Assembly: GCF_011617465.1 (NCBI RefSeq)
Contig: NZ_CP050153.1
Location: 744,001-808,000, forward strand
Length of the DNA stretch: 64,000 bases
Direction of reading: 5' to 3'
Source: Brevibacterium pigmentatum
GTDB lineage: Bacteria > Actinomycetota > Actinomycetes > Actinomycetales > Brevibacteriaceae
Of the stretch, positions 32,662-42,496 are shown piece after piece. The notes under the pieces were generated by a model. It made no database searches, had not been told where the DNA came from, and saw nothing but the letters and a program-made list of their open reading frames with translations. The position numbers were made by a program, and so were the translations under genes. The stretch's first letter is position 1; each line of letters begins with the position of its first letter.

Positions 32662-34293
32662 TTAGGGGGAGGTGTGGGTGTAGTTGCCGCCCAAGACGGT
32701 CGCGCGGACGGGGATCTGTGCGATCTCGTCCGCCGCGACGTTGGCTGGGTGAGTCTCCAAGGCGACGAAGTCGGCGAGTTTGCCGCGGCTCAGCGTCCCC
32801 TTGTCGGCGCCCTGGCCCGAGGCCTTCGCCGCCTCGACCGTATAGGCGGCGATCGCCTCATCGACGCTCAAGGCTTCGGCAGCCGAGCCCATGACATCCC
32901 CGCCCCGGGTCCTGCGGGTGACGAAGGCTTCGATTCCGCGCAGCACATTCCCGTCGGCGCACGGGCGGTCAGAGCTGCCGGCCATCGGCACACCCGCATC
33001 GACGAACGACTTCGCCCGGTAGATCAGGTGCCGGCGGTCCGGGCCGAGCGAAGCGTTCATCCCGTCCCCGATGCCATCGGCGAACGCCGCCTGGGGGGTG
33101 ACGACGATTCCGTGCTCGGCCAGCGTCGCCAGATGCTCGTCATGGACCAATGCGGCATGCTCGATCCGGTTGGGCACCGCCCGGCGGCCATAGCGCTGCT
33201 GCGCCTCGACGATGTTGGCGACCGCGGCATCCACGGCGGCATCACCGATGGCGTGCACGGCCAGCGACCACCCGGAGGCATAGGTGTCGAGGATCTGCTG
33301 ACGCAGCACCTCCGCGTCGTCCTGCAGATAACCGGGGTGGTCCTTGCCCGCATAGTTCTCCCGCAGCGCCGCGGTCTCGCCGGACAAGGCACCGTCCATG
33401 AAGAACTTCACGGGCCCGATCGAGATGAGATCATCGCCGAGGCCTGTGCGCAGTCCCGCATCCAGACCGATGCCGAACCCGTCGGCGGAGTTCGCCGCGA
33501 TCGGGTGCAGCCCGTCGGCCTGCGGCATGAGCTGAGCACGCGCCCGCAGCTTGCCCTCCTCCCGAGCCCGCAGGTAGCCGCTGATCTCGATGGGGGAGTG
33601 CCCGATCCAGCCATAGGCGATTCCGCATTCGCCGAAGGACGTGATGCCCTCCTTCGCGTAGTAGGCCGTCGCCAGATCGAGGGCGTCGACGACGGTGTCG
33701 AGCGAATACGGACGGATGAGATCCTGGACCAGAGTCTGCGCGGTCTCCTCGATCAGCCCCGTGGGATGACCGGCCGCGTCACGCACGACCTTCCCGCCGA
33801 CCGGCTCCTCGAAACCCGGCTCCAGGATGCCGGCCCGACGCATCGCCTCGGTGTTGGCGATCGCGGCATGACCGGACGTCTGCCGCATGAACAGGGGACG
33901 ATCCCCGGTGATCTCGTCGAGGCGAGCCAGGTCCGGATACTGCCCGTCGTAGTCACGGTGGGCGTATCCCGTGGCTTCGATCCACTCCCCGGACGGAGTC
34001 GTCGCCGCGGCTTTCTCGAGCGCCGCATACACATCGGGCAGACCGCCGGGCAACGCCGTGACATCGACCGAGGCCAGGGTGAGACCGAACCAGGTGGTGT
34101 GGCAGTGCACATCGTTGAAGCCCGGCAGCACCGTCGCCCCGTCCAGGGACTCGACCCGATCGGCCTCAATGCCGTCGAGCTCCTCATCGAAGCCGATGAT
34201 CCGGTTGCCCCACACCCCGATCTTCTGCGCCCGCGGGCGCGACGGATCAAGGGTGTGTGCGTCGAGGTCGGTGAAGATCGCGTCGATTCTCAT
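32662..34293 (-). CDS. amidohydrolase, YtcJ/Amidohydro_3 type
   Basis: A 543-residue metal-dependent hydrolase. LPGFNDVHCHTTWFG holds the HxH motif, the SFGECG, KFFMDGALS and LAVHAIGDAAVDAAV segments supply further metal ligands and GSSDRPCADGN the final Asp. The N- and C-terminal strands (to about 60 and from about 480) make the small beta-sandwich. YtcJ-like enzymes hydrolyse amides or deformylate N-substituted compounds; the substrate is unknown. A -10 element six bases before the ATG suggests leaderless translation. It lies 42 bp downstream of the ThDP enzyme gene, but with its own promoter. Confidence 0.85.
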   Translation of the reverse strand: MRIDAIFTDLDAHTLDPSRPRAQKIGVWGNRIIGFDEELDGIEADRVESLDGATVLPGFNDVHCHTTWFGLTLASVDVTALPGGLPDVYAALEKAAATTPSGEWIEATGYAHRDYDGQYPDLARLDEITGDRPLFMRQTSGHAAIANTEAMRRAGILEPGFEEPVGGKVVRDAAGHPTGLIEETAQTLVQDLIRPYSLDTVVDALDLATAYYAKEGITSFGECGIAYGWIGHSPIEISGYLRAREEGKLRARAQLMPQADGLHPIAANSADGFGIGLDAGLRTGLGDDLISIGPVKFFMDGALSGETAALRENYAGKDHPGYLQDDAEVLRQQILDTYASGWSLAVHAIGDAAVDAAVANIVEAQQRYGRRAVPNRIEHAALVHDEHLATLAEHGIVVTPQAAFADGIGDGMNASLGPDRRHLIYRAKSFVDAGVPMAGSSDRPCADGNVLRGIEAFVTRRTRGGDVMGSAAEALSVDEAIAAYTVEAAKASGQGADKGTLSRGKLADFVALETHPANVAADEIAQIPVRATVLGGNYTHTSP

Positions 34294-34299
34294 ACGGTC

Positions 34300-34305
34300 A
34301 CCTTA
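34300..34305 (-). promoter_or_regulatory. -10 element, probable leaderless amidohydrolase start
   Basis: TAAGGT on the minus strand is 6 nt before the ATG at 34293. Confidence 0.5.
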
Positions 34306-34335
34306 GCCAGATTCGCCCGCCGTCGCCGCGAGAGT

Positions 34336-36057
34336 TCACGGCAGCCGCGCGCCCCGCACGGACGGATCCGTGATGCAGTGGACGAGCGAGAGCCCGTTGT
34401 GTTCCAGCGCCCGCTGAAAGGCGTCACGGAAGTCCTCGGTGCGTTCGACGCGGATGCCGAGTCCGCCGAAGGCCGTGGCCATGGCCGCGAAGTCCGGGTT
34501 CTGCAGTGCCGTGGCGGTGGCCCGGCCCGGGTAATCGCGGTCCTGATGGCCGCGGATCGTGCCGTAGACCGAATTGTCGTTGAGCACCACGGTGAGGTCG
34601 GCGCCGTACTGGACGGCCGTGGCCATCTCCTGCCCGTTCATGAGGAAATCCCCGTCACCGGCGATGCAGAACACCGACCGTTCCGGATGGACGAGCGCGG
34701 CGGCGACCGCGGCGGGCAGACCGAATCCCATCGATCCGTTGCGCGGCCCCAGCGCCGAGGGGAACCCGTGCGTGGGCAGGAACCGCGTCGCCCAGCCGGA
34801 GAAGTTCCCCGCCCCGTAGGTGATGATCGCGTCCTCGGGCAGCAGCTCCTTCACATGGACGAATGCTTCGTCCATGTCGACGAACCCCGCCGAGGCGGCC
34901 GACCCCGACGCTGCCACCTGCGGTTTCCGCCACGCCTCGAGCTCGGCCCGAGCCTCGGCGACCCAATCCGGCAGCGGCACAGCATCCCCGGCCGCTTCGG
35001 ACAGGTCATCGCCGAGCGGCGGTTCGTCGATCGACCCGTCGGAGGAGACCGAATAGGTGCGGGTGCCCTCCTCGGTGAACAGGGATTGGGCGAACCGGCT
35101 CACCGAGGTGACGATGTGCTGGTCGAGACGACCGAAATGGCCGTGCGCATCGGCATCGGGGCCGATGACGACGGTGCGCTGGTCGACGCCGTTCGTGAAC
35201 CCGTCGGTGGCCACATCGGTGCGGACGCAGCCCAAGTAGATGTGCAGGTCCGCCTCGGCGAGGACTCTCTTCGCCACGGGGGCCGCACCGTAGCCCAGGA
35301 TGCCGAGGAAGTTCGGACTGTCGTGGTCGATGCCGTCATAGGCGCGGAAGGTGCCGATCACGCCGAGGCCGCGGTCGCGTGACCACTGGGCGATGCGCCG
35401 CGAGGTCGACGGCGACCAGTCCTCTCCGCCGATGACGAGCACAGGACGGTCGGCTGCGGTGATGCGGGCCCGCAGCTCCGTGACGTCCCCGGCGTAGGGG
35501 GAGGCTGAGCCGTGCACACGTGGGGGAAGCACCGTCCCTGAACTGGGGCGGACGAGGACCTCTTCGGGCAGGCCCACGATGACGGGACCGGGCCGCCCGG
35601 TCACGGCGGTGTGCATGGCGTCGACGACCACCTCGGCGGCCTTGTCGGGGTCATCGAGGGTGAGCACCTTCTTCGCGGTCGAGGAGAACCAGCCGTTCAG
35701 ATCGAACTCCTGGAAGGATTCGCGGCCGCGATGATCGGTGGGGATGAGGCCGACGAAGACGACGAGCGGGGTCGCATCCTGGAAGGCGGTGTGGACGCCG
35801 ACCTTGACGTTCGCCGCACCGGGACCACGCGTGACCATGGCGATTCCGGGCACCCCGGTCATCCGTCCCTCGGCGACGGCCATATAGGCCGCCCCGCCCT
35901 CCTGGCGGCAGACGATCGAGGTGATCGACGAATCGCGGAGTCCGTCGATGACATCGAGGTACGACTCGCCGGGAACCAGATAGGTGCGAGTGACTCCGTG
36001 TGCTTCGAGTTCCTCGACGATGAGATGACCTGCAGAAAGAGACGCGGAGGTGTCCAT
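34336..36057 (-). CDS. thiamine diphosphate-dependent enzyme, acetolactate synthase-like
   Basis: 573 residues with three ThDP-fold domains: PYR domain (to about 175) with the catalytic Glu53 in CRQEGGAAYMA, a central domain (about 195-330) and the PP domain whose ThDP-binding motif runs from GDGDFLMN to LNDNSVYGTIR. FAD-binding residues of true acetolactate synthases are not obvious, and no regulatory subunit gene is near, so it is more likely a decarboxylase or lyase of the benzoylformate/oxalyl/sulfopyruvate type. It is divergent from the decarboxylase gene with a 188-bp shared control region. Confidence 0.85.
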   Translation of the reverse strand: MDTSASLSAGHLIVEELEAHGVTRTYLVPGESYLDVIDGLRDSSITSIVCRQEGGAAYMAVAEGRMTGVPGIAMVTRGPGAANVKVGVHTAFQDATPLVVFVGLIPTDHRGRESFQEFDLNGWFSSTAKKVLTLDDPDKAAEVVVDAMHTAVTGRPGPVIVGLPEEVLVRPSSGTVLPPRVHGSASPYAGDVTELRARITAADRPVLVIGGEDWSPSTSRRIAQWSRDRGLGVIGTFRAYDGIDHDSPNFLGILGYGAAPVAKRVLAEADLHIYLGCVRTDVATDGFTNGVDQRTVVIGPDADAHGHFGRLDQHIVTSVSRFAQSLFTEEGTRTYSVSSDGSIDEPPLGDDLSEAAGDAVPLPDWVAEARAELEAWRKPQVAASGSAASAGFVDMDEAFVHVKELLPEDAIITYGAGNFSGWATRFLPTHGFPSALGPRNGSMGFGLPAAVAAALVHPERSVFCIAGDGDFLMNGQEMATAVQYGADLTVVLNDNSVYGTIRGHQDRDYPGRATATALQNPDFAAMATAFGGLGIRVERTEDFRDAFQRALEHNGLSLVHCITDPSVRGARLP

Positions 36058-36245
36058 ACTCCATGCTTATCATCATTTCGCCTCCTGTGGTTGTCTCAAC
36101 TGCCCACCACCCTGCCCATTCGAAACTGTGAGGTCGTATGATCGTGCAACAACGGAATCAGTACGGTCCGCCGACTGAGCCCGTGAGCAGGAAATCCACA
36201 CCGGACCGGGGTGGGGACTGAGACTGACAGCCAGGAGGCTCTCGC

Positions 36246-39068
36246 ATGACCGGAATCGACTCCGACCAGGCAACGGCGCAGGAGTTTGAGCCCACCGACC
36301 TGGGCGGCGGCCGCAGGCACGGTCGCGTCGGAGCCCCCTCGACGCCGCGCCGGGCGCAGCTCGAACGGGATCCGGGAATGCCGGCGAGCACGTGGCGGCT
36401 GCGTTCGGATGCTTGGGAGTACCTGAAGTTCGCGATCAAACGTCTGGCCGTCAGCGGCGGGGACTTCTCGATGATCGCCGAAGACGGCGAGGTGTGGCGC
36501 TCGCTGCGTTCGCTGAAGACGATCGAGCTCTACTGGGCAGGTTTCGGTCAGCGCTATGTCGAGGAGATCACCGACCTGCTCTCGAACGGCGAATTCGACC
36601 GTGCGCACGACATGATCACACGTGCGGTCAACCGGCTGCGCGGCACCACCGTGCCCGACACCGGTGAAGACGACCTCACCGAGGATGAGCGCGCCGAACT
36701 CAAGGACCGCCAGGACACCCGTCCCCGCTTCGAGGTCCTCATCGTCGATGAGACCACCGAAGGCGGCCGCGACGAACTGCACACCGACCTGCTCAAACTC
36801 CGCAACGCCTCCGATCAGTTCATCTACGACTACGTCATCGTGCCCACCGCTGACGATGCGGTGGCGGCGGCCCTGACGAACCCGAACCTGCTCGCCTGCG
36901 TCATCCGCCCCGGTTTCACCGACAACACCCGCGAGGTGCTCAGCCGTGACCTGCGCGATTCCATCGAGTTCGCGCACACCTCGACGAAGGAGTCGCCGAC
37001 GGCGCCGATGAGTCCGCTCAATTCGGTGCGCCGGGTGCTGCGGCTGGCCGACACCCTGGCGAATCTGCGCCCCGAACTCGACCTCTACCTCATGGCAGGC
37101 GCCCATATCGAAAGCCTCGCAGGTGCCCTGACCCACCGGTTCCGTCGTGTCTTCCGCCGCGAGGACCAGTTCGAACTCCACCTCTCCCTGCTGCGCCGCA
37201 TCCAGCACCTCTACGACACTCCGTTCTTCGACGCGATCCGTGAACACGCCCGCCGTCCGGCTGGTGTCTTCCATGCACTGCCAGTCTCCCGCGGCGGCTC
37301 CGTCGTCGGGTCGAAGTGGATCGGCGACTTCGTCGACTTCTACGGGCTCAACCTGCTGCTGGCCGAATCCAGCGCCACCTCCGGTGAGCTCGATTCCCTG
37401 CTCGCACCGGTGCACACGTTGAAGAAGGCACAGTCGCTGGCCGCCCGGGCCTACGGTGCCAAGCGCACCTACTTCGTCACGAACGGCACGTCGACGGCGA
37501 ACAAGATCGTCCACCAGGCCGTCGTCTCACCCGACGAAGTTGTCATGGTCGACCGCAACTGCCACAAGTCCCACCACCATGCGCTCATGCTCACCGGTGC
37601 TCGCACCGCCTACCTCGAGGCGTACCCCCTCAACGATGTCGCCTTCTACGGGGCGGTGCCGCTGGGCAGGATCAAGCAGCTGCTGCTCGACTACCGTGCC
37701 GCCGGCCGCCTCGACGAGGTGCGGATGATCACCCTGACCAACTGCACCTTCGACGGAATCGTCTACGACCCCTACAAGGTCATGTCCGAATGCCTGGCGA
37801 TCAAGCCCGACCTCGTCTTCCTCTGGGACGAAGCCTGGTTCGCCTTCGCCCGATTCCACCCGGTCACGCGCAAGCGCACCGCCATGGTCGCCGCGGAGAC
37901 CCTGGAGGAGAACCTGTCCACGAACGCCCACGCTGCGGCGTACCGGGAGCAGCAGAAGCGTCTGTTCGATCCGGAGACCGGCGCCCCCGCCCCCGATTCG
38001 GTGTGGCTGGAGGAGGACCTGCTGCCGCCGCCGGACGCGACGATCCGCGTGTACGCGACCCAGTCGACGCATAAGACGCTCACCGCGCTGCGTCAGGGGT
38101 CGATGATCCACGTCTATGATCAGGAGTTCTCCTCCGGCGCCGAGGATGCCTTCCACGAGGCGTATATGACCCACACTTCGACGTCGCCGAACTACCAGAT
38201 CCTCGCGTCCCTCGACCTCGGTCGCAGGCAGGTGGAGATGGAGGGCTTCGCGCTGGTGCAGAAGCAGCTCGACCTGGCGATGAGTCTGTCCTCGGCGATT
38301 GCGCGTCACCCGCTGCTGAAGAAGACGTTCAAGGTGCTCACCGCCGCCGATCTCATCCCCGAGGAATACCGGGTGACCGAACGGACGATGCCGCTGCGCG
38401 ATGGACTGTCGACGATGTGGGACGCCTGGGTCCGCGACGAATTCGTCGTCGATCCCAGCCGCATCACCGTCGAGATCTCGGGCACGGGAGTCGACGGGGA
38501 TACGTTCAAGCACGAGCACCTCATGGACCGCTACGGCATCCAGGTGAACAAGACGAGCCGGAACACCGTGCTGTTCATGACGAACATCGGCACCTCACGC
38601 TCGGCCATCGCCTACCTCATCGAGGTGCTGGTCAAACTGGCGGGGATGTTCAATGATCCGCACGAGCTCCACGAACAGGACGCGTTGACCGAACCGGCCG
38701 CGGTGATGCCGCCGCTGCCCGACTTCTCGGCCTTCGCCCCTGACTACGCCGCCGAGGTCCCGGCCGACGACCCGTCGAAGCAGCTGCCCGACGGCGACCT
38801 GCGCACCGCCTACTATGCGGGGCTGCGCCGCCAGAACATCGAGCATGTGCTGCCGCATGAGCTGCGCCGCCGCGTCGAGAGCGGGGAGCAGCCGGTCTCG
38901 GCTGGATTCGTCACCCCGTACCCGCCCGGGTTTCCGGTGCTCGTGCCCGGACAGGTCATCACCGCCGAGGTGCTCGATTTCATGTCGGCGCTCGACACCC
39001 GAGAGATCCACGGCTATGACTCCCGCCAGGGCTACCGCGTCATCCTCAACGAGGTCCTGGAGAACTGA
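36246..39068 (+). CDS. Orn/Lys/Arg decarboxylase family protein, large form
   Basis: A 940-residue fold-type I PLP decarboxylase. After an unusual 60-residue polar N-terminus there is a wing-like domain (about 60-330) with receiver-like strands, then the PLP domain (about 345-700). It contains FVTNGTSTANKIVHQAVV, DRNCHKSHHHALM, the PLP Asp in LVFLWDEAWFAF and the Schiff-base Lys610 in STHKTLTALRQGSM. The C-terminal domain follows. It is longer than E. coli LdcC/AdiA (about 715-755 residues). Substrate not readable: arginine, lysine or ornithine. CAGGAGG precedes the ATG. Amine production or acid resistance is likely. Confidence 0.88.
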   Translation: MTGIDSDQATAQEFEPTDLGGGRRHGRVGAPSTPRRAQLERDPGMPASTWRLRSDAWEYLKFAIKRLAVSGGDFSMIAEDGEVWRSLRSLKTIELYWAGFGQRYVEEITDLLSNGEFDRAHDMITRAVNRLRGTTVPDTGEDDLTEDERAELKDRQDTRPRFEVLIVDETTEGGRDELHTDLLKLRNASDQFIYDYVIVPTADDAVAAALTNPNLLACVIRPGFTDNTREVLSRDLRDSIEFAHTSTKESPTAPMSPLNSVRRVLRLADTLANLRPELDLYLMAGAHIESLAGALTHRFRRVFRREDQFELHLSLLRRIQHLYDTPFFDAIREHARRPAGVFHALPVSRGGSVVGSKWIGDFVDFYGLNLLLAESSATSGELDSLLAPVHTLKKAQSLAARAYGAKRTYFVTNGTSTANKIVHQAVVSPDEVVMVDRNCHKSHHHALMLTGARTAYLEAYPLNDVAFYGAVPLGRIKQLLLDYRAAGRLDEVRMITLTNCTFDGIVYDPYKVMSECLAIKPDLVFLWDEAWFAFARFHPVTRKRTAMVAAETLEENLSTNAHAAAYREQQKRLFDPETGAPAPDSVWLEEDLLPPPDATIRVYATQSTHKTLTALRQGSMIHVYDQEFSSGAEDAFHEAYMTHTSTSPNYQILASLDLGRRQVEMEGFALVQKQLDLAMSLSSAIARHPLLKKTFKVLTAADLIPEEYRVTERTMPLRDGLSTMWDAWVRDEFVVDPSRITVEISGTGVDGDTFKHEHLMDRYGIQVNKTSRNTVLFMTNIGTSRSAIAYLIEVLVKLAGMFNDPHELHEQDALTEPAAVMPPLPDFSAFAPDYAAEVPADDPSKQLPDGDLRTAYYAGLRRQNIEHVLPHELRRRVESGEQPVSAGFVTPYPPGFPVLVPGQVITAEVLDFMSALDTREIHGYDSRQGYRVILNEVLEN

Positions 39069-39117
39069 GCGAGATCGACCGTGCAGACCAACCGTCTTGC
39101 CGGGTCGGGGGAGGCTG

Positions 39118-39642
39118 TCATGCGATATCGGCTTCGGCGGGAACTTCTACGCCTTCGTCTCCGCTGCCGACGTCGGCATCCCGTTCGAGCGCGATCGCGG
39201 CGGGGACTTCATCTCTGCAGGCCGTGAGATCATGGCCGCCGTCAACGAGCAGATCGACCCGGTGCATCCGGAGACCGGCTTCCGCGGCTGCGAGCATGTC
39301 GTGTTCCTGACCCCGCCGACGGAGCCGGGGCCCGATGGCGAAGCGCCGGATGCCCGCCATGTGCTCATCAATCACCCCGGCTGGCTCGACCGGTCGCCCG
39401 GAGGCACCGGGACGAGTGCGCTCATGGCCGTCCGGCACGCCCGCGGACAGTTGGGCCTGAACACGGATTTCGTCAATGAGTGCTTCATCGGTACCTCATT
39501 CACCGGACGCCTCGTCGAGGAGACGACCGTCGGCGAGCACGTGACCGTGGTGCCGACGATCACCGGCAGTTCTTGGCTGACCGCGACCTCGCAGTTCATG
39601 CTCGACCCCAGCGACCCGTTCCCCGCCGGATTCACCCTCTGA
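39118..39642 (+). pseudogene. C-terminal fragment of a proline racemase/hydroxyproline epimerase
   Basis: The frame resembles the C-terminal half of the PF05544 family: DIGFGGNFYAFVSAADVGI, HVVFLTPP, DRSP-GGTGTSALMAVRHARGQL and GTSFTGRLVEETTVG. It has no start codon or ribosome binding site and lacks the N-terminal half with the first catalytic cysteine. At 39400-39402 the codon for the second catalytic cysteine (SPCGTGTSA in the family) reads GGA, glycine. It is therefore a dead remnant of about 175 residues, left 50 bp behind the decarboxylase gene. Confidence 0.85.
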
Positions 39643-39664
39643 GCCTACGGGGAGACGCCGACCG

Positions 39665-40444
39665 CTACCCCAGTTGGCCGGGATGGAGGACGCGGGAGAG
39701 GAAGTCCTTCGTCCGCTGCTCCTGGGGATTGCCGATGACGTCCTTGGCCGGTCCGGCTTCGACGACGACTCCGCCGTCCATGAAGACGACGCGGTCGGCG
39801 ACCTGGCGGGCGAACTCCATCTCGTGGGTGACGACGACCATCGTCATTCCCGCCTCGGCGAGGTTGCGCATGACCTGGAGGACATCGCCGACGGTCTCCG
39901 GGTCGAGGGCCGAGGTAGGCTCGTCGAAGAGCATGACGTCGGGGTCCATGCTCAGCGCTCGGGCGATCGCCACGCGTTGCTGCTGGCCGCCGGACAGCGA
40001 TCCCGGCTTGGCCTCCATCTTCTCGGAGAGTCCGACCTTTGCCAGGTTCGCCTCGGCGACCTTGTTGGCCTCGGCCTTCGATCGCTTGAGGACCTTCGTC
40101 TGGGCGATCGTGAGGTTCTCACGCACGGTGAGGTGGGCGAAGAGGTTGAAGGACTGGAAGACCATGCCGATGCGGGTGCGGGCGGCATCGATGTCGAGAT
40201 CGAGGTCGGTCATGTCCATGCCGTCTACGACGATCGAGCCGCCGGTGGGCGTCTCCAGGGTGTTGATGCACCGGAGCATCGTCGACTTGCCCGAGCCCGA
40301 GGGCCCGATGACGCAGACGACCTCGCCCTTGTCGACGTCGAGGTTGATGTCGGTGAGGACCTGGTTCGTCCCGAAGCTCTTCTGCAGGTTGCGGATGGCG
40401 ATGATCGGGGTCTTCGTCCCAGTGTGCGAGGTGGTTGTCATCAT
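39665..40444 (-). CDS. polar amino acid ABC transporter, ATP-binding protein
   Basis: 259 residues of the GlnQ type. Walker [11 protein letters not shown]-loop (VFQSFNLF), signature LSGGQQQR, Walker [13 protein letters not shown] and the H-loop VVTHEM are complete. It energises uptake of an amino acid such as glutamine, glutamate or arginine. The ATG at 40444 overlaps the permease stop by ATGA; an ATG one codon later is also possible. Confidence 0.92.
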   Translation of the reverse strand: MMTTTSHTGTKTPIIAIRNLQKSFGTNQVLTDINLDVDKGEVVCVIGPSGSGKSTMLRCINTLETPTGGSIVVDGMDMTDLDLDIDAARTRIGMVFQSFNLFAHLTVRENLTIAQTKVLKRSKAEANKVAEANLAKVGLSEKMEAKPGSLSGGQQQRVAIARALSMDPDVMLFDEPTSALDPETVGDVLQVMRNLAEAGMTMVVVTHEMEFARQVADRVVFMDGGVVVEAGPAKDVIGNPQEQRTKDFLSRVLHPGQLG

Positions 40445-41316
40445 TTCACTCCAGAATCTGCGGAACCGTATTTGCGCTCGAGGACCCGCGACAGGTACGA
40501 CAGCGGGATCGTGATGATGAGGTAGCACAGCGCGATGACGATGAAGGGGGTGAGGTTGGCGGTGTTGACGATCTCGGCGCGGCCGAGTGCGGCGAGCTCA
40601 CGGCCGTCGACGGAGGATCCGAGGATGTAGGCCAGCGATGAATCCTTGGTCAGCAGAATGAGCTCGTTCGTCAGCGGCGGCAGGATGATGCGCATCGCCT
40701 GCGGAAGGACGATCGTGAACATCGCACGCGATGATGACATACCCAGTGAGCGGGCGGCCTCGATCTGGCCTTTCGGCACGGCCTGGATACCGGCGCGGAT
40801 CGTCTCCGCCATGTAGGCGGAGGACACGAGTCCGAGGGCGATCATGATGATGACGAGCTGCGGGAGGATGAAGCCGGGGAAGGCCACCGGCAGACCGAAT
40901 CCCATGACGAGGAAGACGACGAGGGCGGGCAGCCCGCGGAAGAACTCGATGTAGATCGTCGCCAGCCAGCGGTAGACGCCGACCGAGGACAGGCGCATGA
41001 GGGCGACGACAAGAGCGATCGCCAGGCCGAGGGCGAAGCCGAGAACGGTGAAGACGACTGTGTTCTTCAGCGCTCCCGTGATGACTTCGGGGAACATGTC
41101 GGCGGCGATGTCGAAGCGCCCGAACGTGTCGATGAGCGTCGGCCAGTCGGCGACCAGCGCGACGATGATCGCGATGACGACGAGGATGGCGTATTGGATG
41201 CCGCGAGAGAGCTTCGCCTTCTGGCGTTTGCTCATCTTCGCTTTCGGAGTGGCGGTGGCGGCCGGGACGGCAGGGCCGGTCTGGCGGCCGTCCTCGTTCG
41301 CTGTGGGAACTGACAT
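40441..41316 (-). CDS. polar amino acid ABC transporter, permease
   Basis: 291 residues with a basic, Ala/Pro-rich cytosolic N-terminus (1-38) and about six membrane helices. The EAA loop that contacts the ATPase is visible as [32 protein letters not shown]. HisM/GlnP-type, probably a homodimer since only one permease gene is present. AAGGA precedes the ATG. It follows the binding-protein gene after a 149-bp gap with a hairpin. Confidence 0.9.
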   Translation of the reverse strand: MSVPTANEDGRQTGPAVPAATATPKAKMSKRQKAKLSRGIQYAILVVIAIIVALVADWPTLIDTFGRFDIAADMFPEVITGALKNTVVFTVLGFALGLAIALVVALMRLSSVGVYRWLATIYIEFFRGLPALVVFLVMGFGLPVAFPGFILPQLVIIMIALGLVSSAYMAETIRAGIQAVPKGQIEAARSLGMSSSRAMFTIVLPQAMRIILPPLTNELILLTKDSSLAYILGSSVDGRELAALGRAEIVNTANLTPFIVIALCYLIITIPLSYLSRVLERKYGSADSGVK

Positions 41317-41413
41317 GGGTGTCCTTCGAAAAGCTGTGGCGGGGGTGTCCGCCGGGGGTGCGTGCCGTGAGTGTCGGTTGGGACTCCGGCAGGTCGGTCG
41401 AACTCAGCCGAAC

Positions 41414-41453
41414 GGGCGGCCCGCTGCAACGACTTCATCGCAGCAGGCCGCCC
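41414..41453 (-). terminator. attenuating hairpin between binding protein and permease genes
   Basis: GGGCGGCCCGCTGC pairs with GCAGCAGGCCGCCC around a 12-nt loop, with one mismatch. Lying behind the binding-protein stop with no good U-tract, it should protect the upstream mRNA or partly terminate, giving more binding protein than membrane components. Confidence 0.6.
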
Positions 41454-41465
41454 ATTCGCAGGTGA

Positions 41466-42263
41466 TCACTTCGGTGCTTCTCCGAACCACTTCTTGTAGA
41501 TCTTGTCGTACTCGCCGTTGTCCTTGATCTCCTTGATCGTGTCGTCCACGGCCTTCTTCATCTCGGTGTTGCCCTTCTTCATCGAGATGCCGTAGTGCTC
41601 ATCGGTCTTGATATCGAAGCCGACAGCAAACCCCTGGTTCTCGGTGTTGTAGTTGTAGAGCACGCCGTTGTCGTTGATGACGGCATCGACCTGACCGGTC
41701 TTGAGGGCCTCGAGCGAGAGCGGCAGATCCTCGTAGGTGATGACCTCGGAATCCTTGAAGTTCTCAGTGGCGTAGTCGAGGCCCGTGGTGCCGGACTGAG
41801 CGGCGATCTTGAAGCCCTTGAGCGCCTTCTCGTCCTTCGCGGTCTTGTCGGCCTTCGTCAGAATCGCCTGGTTCGCATCGAAGTACGGCTCGGAGAAGTC
41901 CGTGGCCTCTTCGCGTTCGGGGGTGATCGTCGTCGCCGCTGCCGCGACATCGCACTTCTGCTGATTGAACTCCGCGCCCGAGGTGATCGTCTCGAACGAG
42001 GTGTTGATGATCTCCTGCTCGACGCCGAGCTTCTTCGCCACGGCATCGACGATGTCGACGTCGAAGCCGACCACCTCGCCGTCCTTCTCAAACTGGAAGG
42101 GCTGATAGGACAGGTGGGTGCAGGTCGTCAGCTTGCCCTCCTTGACGAGGGGGACACCGCCCTCGGCCGTCGCTGCGGGTTCGGAATCGCCGCCACCGCC
42201 GCAGGCGGACAGGGCGAGCATGGCGCCGACGGCCACAGTGGCCAGGGTCAAGCGTCGATTCAT
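41466..42263 (-). CDS. polar amino acid ABC transporter, substrate-binding lipoprotein
   Basis: 265 residues: lipoprotein signal with lipobox LSAC (Cys21), then an SBP_bac_3 domain. GFDVDIVDAVAKKLG, the ATTITPEREEATDFSEPYF segment that holds the ligand amino/carboxyl groups and VGFDIKTDEHYGISMKKGN are family blocks. The ligand is a polar amino acid by homology only. GGAGG lies before the ATG. First gene of a three-gene operon. Confidence 0.92.
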   Translation of the reverse strand: MNRRLTLATVAVGAMLALSACGGGGDSEPAATAEGGVPLVKEGKLTTCTHLSYQPFQFEKDGEVVGFDVDIVDAVAKKLGVEQEIINTSFETITSGAEFNQQKCDVAAAATTITPEREEATDFSEPYFDANQAILTKADKTAKDEKALKGFKIAAQSGTTGLDYATENFKDSEVITYEDLPLSLEALKTGQVDAVINDNGVLYNYNTENQGFAVGFDIKTDEHYGISMKKGNTEMKKAVDDTIKEIKDNGEYDKIYKKWFGEAPK

Positions 42264-42443
42264 GGTTCCTCCAGTGAGTCGGTGACGGTTGCGTCACGCA
42301 ATCGCGGGTCGCCCGGTGGTCGTACCTGAGCAACGTCTGAAAGGAATCCTACCGTGAACTGAGTCACACTTATGGCGCTTCGATGATCGCCGAGGCGGTT
42401 GTGACGAAATCGTAGTCAACATCGTGGCCATGAATGCAGAGAA

Positions 42444-42471
42444 GCCCGACCAGCGAAGTCGTTGGTCGGGC
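42444..42471 (-). terminator. terminator after the MHS transporter gene
   Basis: GCCCGACCA and TGGTCGGGC form a 9-bp stem over a 10-nt loop, 26 nt beyond the transporter stop on the minus strand. Confidence 0.6.
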
Positions 42472-42496
42472 CCTCGGGCGGTGGTCTGAGTTCGGC

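Noticed and set aside
32674..35382. 902-codon open frame antisense to the amidohydrolase and ThDP enzyme genes
   Set aside because: It crosses two well-defined genes and a gap; Arg/Gly/Asp-rich without motifs.
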